Positions 59,386 to 64,000 of a DNA stretch of 64,000 nucleotides are shown here, in pieces. The notes beneath the pieces are model-generated. The model was not told the origin of the DNA and searched no databases. It saw only the letters and a program-made list of their open reading frames with translations. The DNA is from Bacteroides intestinalis (GTDB taxonomy: Bacteria > Bacteroidota > Bacteroidia > Bacteroidales > Bacteroidaceae), in the NCBI RefSeq assembly GCF_902364365.1, contig NZ_CABJDN010000001.1, positions 372,001 through 436,000 on the forward strand. Direction: 5' to 3'. Every line of letters starts with the position of its first letter. The stretch's first letter is position 1. Position numbers and translations under genes: made by a program.

Positions 59386-60621
59386 CTACTTGTACAGGTA
59401 GTATTTCTTCGACAACCGTCGGAAGTCTTCAACATCCTTATACCAATAGTCTCGCACGTCTTCCCAGCGGTTACGCTGTGAGAACCGCTTGCGTATCTCT
59501 TCCGAGCCGCTTACCATGTCGAACATACGAAAACGTCCCTTGTCGGCATGCTCAAATACGGCACGGTCAGGATAGAGCGCTGCGATCTCCTGCATCACCA
59601 GGAACTGGATGTCGCTCAGCGGGGCTTTCTGTACATCCATGATGTGTACCTGTACGCCTTGCAGCAATTCACCCTTGCCCACGGAGTAGAAAGGTTTCAG
59701 ATACATCGGTCTGAATACAACACCCGGCACATTCAATGCGTTCAGGTTTCCCGCCAGTTTTTCTGCTTCTACCCACTGTGCGGCGAACATCTGGAACGGT
59801 ATCGTATAGCCTACCCCGATGGACATGTATCCCAGTTCACCCAGAATACCGCTTACCGGATAGAATATAGCCGAGTGCGGATGGGGAATATGCGGAGAAG
59901 AGGGTACCCATTGCAACCCCGTCTGTACATAGTCCATCTTGCGTTTCCAGCCTTTCATCTTCACAACATGCAGGTTGCATTGTGCTGCCATCATTTTCTC
60001 TCCGTTCAGCATCAATGCCAGTTCACCGCAAGTCAGCCCGTAAAGGTACGGAATCTTGAACTGACTGACAAAAGAAATGCAATCATCTTCTACCAGGTTG
60101 CCTTCTATCTTGAGTCCGCCTACCGGGTTGGGGCGATCCAATACGATAAATTCTTTACTGTTTTCGGCTGCTGCTTCCATAGCCAGTCCCATTGTACTGA
60201 TATAGGTGAATGAGCGGCAACCGATGTCTTGGATATCGTAGACCAATACGTCAATGTCTTTCAACATCTCCGGCGTAGCCTTGCGGGTTTTGCCGTAAAG
60301 GGAATATACGGGCAATCCGGTGGTGGCATCTTTGATGTCCGTCACGTGGTCGCCGGCATGTACGTCGCCACGAACCCCGTGCTCCGGACCGAAGAGGGCA
60401 ACCAGATTTACGTTCGGTGCTTCATGTAGAATGTCAATGGTGGATTTCATCTGATTATCTACTCCGGTGGGGTTGGTAATCAGACCTACGCGTTTGCCTT
60501 CCAGGCACTTGAAATTCTGGTCTTTCAGGACTTCGATACCTGTTTTTATTCTTATCTTTTGTGCCTGCACCACGCTTCCGAAAAGGAGGCAGAACAAGGA
60601 TATTGTAATTATCTTCTTCAT
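59386..60621 (-). CDS. namZ: Exo-beta-N-acetylmuramidase NamZ (DUF1343, GH171)
   Basis: 411 residues with a signal peptide (ends VVQAQ). DUF1343 signatures are all present: KRVGLITNPTGVD, LFGPEHGVRGD, YSLYGKTRKPT-like YGKTRKATPEM, DIQDIGCRSFTYI, DRPNPVGG, and the C-terminal RFRMFDMVSGSEE. NamZ enzymes release MurNAc from the non-reducing end of peptidoglycan fragments, as shown for Bacillus subtilis and Tannerella forsythia. The signal peptide places it in the periplasm. It lies 27 nt after ampG. Its product would feed MurK and MurQ. Confidence 0.93.
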   Translation of the reverse strand: MKKIITISLFCLLFGSVVQAQKIRIKTGIEVLKDQNFKCLEGKRVGLITNPTGVDNQMKSTIDILHEAPNVNLVALFGPEHGVRGDVHAGDHVTDIKDATTGLPVYSLYGKTRKATPEMLKDIDVLVYDIQDIGCRSFTYISTMGLAMEAAAENSKEFIVLDRPNPVGGLKIEGNLVEDDCISFVSQFKIPYLYGLTCGELALMLNGEKMMAAQCNLHVVKMKGWKRKMDYVQTGLQWVPSSPHIPHPHSAIFYPVSGILGELGYMSIGVGYTIPFQMFAAQWVEAEKLAGNLNALNVPGVVFRPMYLKPFYSVGKGELLQGVQVHIMDVQKAPLSDIQFLVMQEIAALYPDRAVFEHADKGRFRMFDMVSGSEEIRKRFSQRNRWEDVRDYWYKDVEDFRRLSKKYYLYK

Positions 60622-60648
60622 AACTAGTTACTTATTATTAATTGTTAA

Positions 60649-61971
60649 TCACTTCTTTCCGTATGTTGGGTCAATCTTCCTGTCGGCAAACACCGTGACC
60701 ACAATAGTGGCGGCACAGCAGAGTATTACGATCCAGAAGAAGTTGACATAGCCGACTGCTTCCTGAAGGTAACCTGCAAACATGCCTGGAATCATCATGC
60801 TCAGTGCCATGAAAGCGGTACAGATGGCGTAGTGCGACGTCTTGAACTCTCCTTCGGAGAAGTACATCATATAAAGCATATAGGCTGTGAATCCAAATCC
60901 GTAGCCGAACTGCTCGATGGCAATGGCCGTTGAAATGGCAAACAGATTATCGGGTTGTCCGATGGCGAGATAGACAAAAGTCAGACAAGGGAGCGTCATG
61001 CACGCTGCCATCCACCAAATGGATTTCTTCAGTCCGATGCGCGATGCGAATAATCCGCCCAGGATACCACCTACTGTGAGGAATATCACTCCGATAGTGC
61101 CATATACAATGCCTACTTCTGCTGTGGAAAGTTCCAGGCCTCCTGCCTCTTTAGAAGCTACTAGGAAAGGCATACACATCTTGATGAGGAATGCTTCGGG
61201 CAGACGATAAAGCAGCATGAACGCGATGGCCAACCATACTCCAGGTTTGGTGAAGTAAGTGGCAAACGTGCGCCCGAACTCTTGGAATATGGCTTTTGCA
61301 TTGGCTGTTCCCGGTGTCAGTACAGACTTGTCGGAGGTAGGCTTGGGTATTGCAAAGAGGTGATAGAAAGTTACCAAACTGAACATGACGGCTGTAACCA
61401 GCATTGTGATGGTCCACGACAGTGGAATGTCTTTGTACCTCAGTTCAATGGCACCGGCAATGGCTACGAGTACTCCTTGTCCGAAGATGGATGCAAGGCG
61501 GTAGAAGGTACTTCGGATACCGACGAATGCGGCTTGGTCGCTTTGCTTTAATGCCAGCATGTAGAAGCCATCGGCGGCAATATCATGTGTGGCCGAAGCA
61601 AATGCTGTAATGATGAAGAGAATCAGTGTGATGGTGAACATGCTGATGGGAGTTGTTCCGGCAGCTATTGTTGCTTCATCCGGTTTCGGAATGGACAGTG
61701 TTAACAAAATGAATGCTATCGACATCAGGATTTGCATAGAGATGATCCACCATCGTTTGGTCTTGATGATGTCGATGAATGGGCTCCAGAAGGGCTTGAT
61801 GGTCCAGGGGAGATACAGCAGACTCGTAAACAAAGCCATCTCTCCATTGGGAACACCCATCTTGGCAAACATCAGTACCGAGATGTTGTTGACTATGAAG
61901 TAGGGGATGCCTTGTGCAAAGTATAAGGTAGGTACCCATGCCCACGGTGATATGCTTTTTGTACTGTTCAT
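60649..61971 (-). CDS. ampG: AmpG-type MFS muropeptide transporter
   Basis: 440 residues with about 12 membrane helices of the major facilitator superfamily. The start SPWAWVPTLYFAQGIPYF, the loop KMGVPNGEMALFTSLLYLPWTIKPFWSPF (cited by its ends) and TAFASATHDIAADGFYM are typical of AmpG, which imports anhydro-muropeptides or related sugars into the cytoplasm. In Bacteroidota, AmpG-like carriers in MurNAc clusters may carry MurNAc or disaccharides instead. It lies 24 nt after the SpoIID gene and 27 nt before namZ, clearly one transcript. Confidence 0.9.
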   Translation of the reverse strand: MNSTKSISPWAWVPTLYFAQGIPYFIVNNISVLMFAKMGVPNGEMALFTSLLYLPWTIKPFWSPFIDIIKTKRWWIISMQILMSIAFILLTLSIPKPDEATIAAGTTPISMFTITLILFIITAFASATHDIAADGFYMLALKQSDQAAFVGIRSTFYRLASIFGQGVLVAIAGAIELRYKDIPLSWTITMLVTAVMFSLVTFYHLFAIPKPTSDKSVLTPGTANAKAIFQEFGRTFATYFTKPGVWLAIAFMLLYRLPEAFLIKMCMPFLVASKEAGGLELSTAEVGIVYGTIGVIFLTVGGILGGLFASRIGLKKSIWWMAACMTLPCLTFVYLAIGQPDNLFAISTAIAIEQFGYGFGFTAYMLYMMYFSEGEFKTSHYAICTAFMALSMMIPGMFAGYLQEAVGYVNFFWIVILCCAATIVVTVFADRKIDPTYGKK

Positions 61972-61995
61972 GATATTGTTTATTGTTTTGTTAAA

Positions 61996-63402
61996 TTATT
62001 CATATAGCTTCTCGATACTTGCACCTATGTAATAGTGCAGCAATATCGCGTCATACTTATAGCCTTGTTCGCCCATAACGGCAGCACCGATCTGGCATAG
62101 TCCTACACCGTGTCCCCAGCCGGCTCCGGTGAGGATGAAACGGGCGGGGATGCCTTCGGGAGAGATATCTTCCTTATCTACTACGAATGCGGAACTGTAC
62201 AGATGGGAAGTAGACAGCGTGCGACGTATTTCCAGCTCTTTACCGATGGTGAGCGTCTTCTTGGTTCCTACGATTTTCAGTTTCCAGAGGCGACCTGAAG
62301 TTCCACGGGCGATAGGAACAAGATCAATGATTTGCCCGTAATCGATGCCGGAGCGTTTCAGGATCAGTGCGGAAAGTTCTTCCTGGGTGTAAACTACTTT
62401 CCAGCGATAGAAGTCGGTGGTTTCCTGGTCGTAGTTATTCAATACCTGTGAGAGGACTTTCTTGTCTGTGGTGTTGCAGAAAGCTTCCGGGGAGGTGCGT
62501 ATCCAATGCTCCGCTTTGGCTTCCTGGGTCAGGTCGGGAAGGGGGGAATCAGCTACGAGCGACGAGCTACCAGCTACGGGTGCTGCGCTGTCATTCTGCA
62601 TAGCATTTGTAGCTGGTAGCTTGTAGCTCGTAGTTGACTTACTCCAGTCGCGCTGTTTGGTGAGATAGGGATACTTCACATCTTCCCAGCAATACTGGAA
62701 TTCTTCGAATGCACCGCCGCAGCATTTAGAGAATCGGGCATCGCATATCTTACCGTCAGACGTCAATACTTGTCCGCGGGTGGCAGCGATGGCTTGCTTT
62801 ACGATTTCAGTGGAGGCACGGGTAATGCCTTGGTAACGCTGACAATGGTCGTCTGCACAGACGTCGAAACGGGTGTGGTCTTCACGGTCGTACCAACGGA
62901 TTAACTCTTCATCTGTTTGGGTGAAAGCGGAATACTCAGTCTGGGTTTCCGTAATCTCCTTGTTCTTATGAATCTGAGCCAAAAGCCAGCTTCGTGAAAT
63001 TACTGCATGTGCCTCCAACAACTCTAACGAAGCTGTTGCGCTCATTTCACTGGAGATTACGCTGGTCAGGTAATCTTCTACGTGAATGACGTTGATGCCT
63101 GTCAGCTTCTTGTTCTCCACAATAATCTTCAGAGAACCCAGGAAACGCTGGTCTTCTTTGCGCTCCCAGTGGAAGTTGATGCCGATGGTGACATCGAGCA
63201 GCTCGAAAGCGTCGGTGGCTTCGTTTACAGGTTCAAATAGAAGCTCGTCATAAAGGCGTCCGTTCCACAGTATCCTGCCTTCGTTGTAGGTCACAACCTG
63301 CTTACCACTGATTTCCATGCCGTTGATGCGGTATGGATTCAGCAGGATAAACTCTATTTGCGGCTCGAACAATATGCCTACGTGTACTTTGGGCTCTTTC
63401 AT
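61996..63402 (-). CDS. SpoIID/LytB domain protein with in-frame palindromic insert
   Basis: 468 residues, no signal peptide visible. The SpoIID/LytB domain spans about 85-460: YLTSVISSEMSATASLELLEAHAVISRSWLL (cited by its ends, containing the catalytic-type SSEM glutamate), CADDHCQRYQG, KCCGGAFEE, and the terminal GAGWGHGVGLCQIGA. SpoIID proteins are lytic transglycosylases acting on denuded glycan; LytB homologues stimulate amidases. About 30 residues (TTSYKLPATNAMQNDSA onward to VADSP), between QRDWSK and LPDLTQ, come from a palindromic element. It is placed 6 nt after the DUF4922 gene at the head of the salvage operon. Confidence 0.9.
   Translation of the reverse strand: MKEPKVHVGILFEPQIEFILLNPYRINGMEISGKQVVTYNEGRILWNGRLYDELLFEPVNEATDAFELLDVTIGINFHWERKEDQRFLGSLKIIVENKKLTGINVIHVEDYLTSVISSEMSATASLELLEAHAVISRSWLLAQIHKNKEITETQTEYSAFTQTDEELIRWYDREDHTRFDVCADDHCQRYQGITRASTEIVKQAIAATRGQVLTSDGKICDARFSKCCGGAFEEFQYCWEDVKYPYLTKQRDWSKSTTSYKLPATNAMQNDSAAPVAGSSSLVADSPLPDLTQEAKAEHWIRTSPEAFCNTTDKKVLSQVLNNYDQETTDFYRWKVVYTQEELSALILKRSGIDYGQIIDLVPIARGTSGRLWKLKIVGTKKTLTIGKELEIRRTLSTSHLYSSAFVVDKEDISPEGIPARFILTGAGWGHGVGLCQIGAAVMGEQGYKYDAILLHYYIGASIEKLYE
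62551..62635. repeat. Palindromic core element inside the SpoIID gene
   Basis: Arms 62551-62578 and 62608-62635 are complementary at 24 of 28 positions (AGCTACGAGC..., GAGCTACCAGCTAC). The core GCTGCGCTGTCATTCTGC lies at 62582. In the gene's frame it encodes TSYKLPATNAMQNDSAAPVA then GSSSLVADSP, matching the peptide in the oxidase gene. Confidence 0.83.
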
Positions 63403-63408
63403 AATCGT

Positions 63409-64000
63409 TTATATTTGTTCTTTAATACGCTGACGCACCCGATGGAAGTCTTTGGCAGAAAGCGATACCTCACTCAGGATCTGGGCTATATCTTCGGCTG
63501 TGATCTTGAGAAAGTCTTTTTCGACCGGTGTGATAAACACTCCGCCGAGGTCTACAGATGCAGGACTGCTCAATAAATTGGCATCTCCTTCGGCTGTATA
63601 GCAAGCCGGACGGTGCTTCTCACGTGGAAATACGCATACGATCCATTTCTCATCTTCGTACCATGCCAATACATTCATCATTGGTTCGTCATCTCCCGGT
63701 TTGATGTCCAGTGAGTGGTAAATGATATCGAACAGGGCGGCAGCATGTTTCTTATTGGCTGCTTCGATGACCAATGTTGCACGGGGAGCATCATTCAAGT
63801 ACCAGAGGGTAGCTTCACCGTAATCTGCCACTTTGCCTGCTACCTGTCTGCGCCAGTCCTTTTCAATAGGCATGAAGCCTTTGTTGCCTGCCTGGAAGTG
63901 AGCATGGTCGGGGGCGGATGCACCGCACTTGGGACCATTATAGAATATCGTGTAATCCGTCAACGCCTGTGCCAATGCCAGCATATCCTTGAAACGGACG
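63409..64000 (-). CDS. DUF4922 protein, HIT-like nucleotidyltransferase (5' end outside window)
   Basis: The frame is open to the right edge (VRFKDMLALAQ...), so the N-terminus is missing; an internal Met near 63984 is probably not the start. The visible 197 residues contain NGPKCGASAPDHAHFQAG, with the H-x-H-x-Q of the HIT/GalT superfamily (ADP-glucose or GDP-hexose phosphorylase-like). They also contain a C-terminal domain with EKHRPACY and GGVFITPVEKDF. This matches DUF4922. The enzyme may use a sugar nucleotide. It precedes the SpoIID gene by 6 nt and so belongs to the salvage operon, though its own link to murein is unclear. Confidence 0.8.
   Translation of the reverse strand, partial: VRFKDMLALAQALTDYTIFYNGPKCGASAPDHAHFQAGNKGFMPIEKDWRRQVAGKVADYGEATLWYLNDAPRATLVIEAANKKHAAALFDIIYHSLDIKPGDDEPMMNVLAWYEDEKWIVCVFPREKHRPACYTAEGDANLLSSPASVDLGGVFITPVEKDFLKITAEDIAQILSEVSLSAKDFHRVRQRIKEQI

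Overview
The window is a stretch of a Bacteroides-type chromosome (phylum Bacteroidota). Evidence: two SusC/SusD pairs, many lipoproteins with Bacteroidota-style lipoboxes, promoters of the TTTG / TAnnTTTG type, BACON, DUF3316, DUF4010 and DUF4922 proteins, and AT-rich spacers. I cannot name the species from sequence alone.

Layout. 1-5680: partial M16 peptidase, divergent prfB, then a small membrane protein, a CYTH protein and a MgtC/DUF4010 membrane protein. 5864-8386: a carboxypeptidase-regulatory-domain/beta-barrel outer membrane protein. 8443-9732: 1.3 kb with no convincing gene. 9733-16899: an envelope operon (large lipoprotein, TlpA-like thioredoxin, DUF6029 barrel, Omp28-like CxxC lipoprotein, BACON + M43-like metalloprotease). 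17001-20079: metallophosphoesterase/PQQ-propeller fusion and a CE15 glucuronoyl esterase disrupted by an internal deletion. 20227-40706: a membrane-spanning LuxR-type propeller regulator and two tandem, co-oriented copies of a SusC-SusD-GH3-GH144 locus. GH144 (endo-beta-1,2-glucanase) plus GH3 points to beta-1,2-glucan: surface GH144 would cut the polymer, SusCD import the products and periplasmic GH3 remove glucose. 41118-45925: tRNA-Leu(UAG), S41 peptidase, DUF3316 protein, topoisomerase IV subunit A. 46529-51333: DUF4373-like protein, glyS, FKBP-type isomerase lipoprotein, AAA/DUF4143 ATPase. 51385-64000: a long leftward operon for peptidoglycan salvage (DUF4922, SpoIID, AmpG, NamZ, FAD/Fe-S D-lactate-type oxidase, NagX-like, MurK-like, MurQ, serine hydrolase-SGNH fusion). 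MurQ releases D-lactate and the FAD/Fe-S oxidase would consume it.

Two repeat systems run through the window and are its least expected content. (1) A palindromic element with a conserved core (GCTGCGCTATTATTCCG and variants) between long inverted arms. Two copies lie between genes. Two more, plus one partial copy, sit in frame inside unrelated genes, all in the same orientation and the same reading frame. (2) Four arrays with an 11-bp period, mostly alternating as 22-bp units. Their sequences differ from array to array but the architecture is shared.
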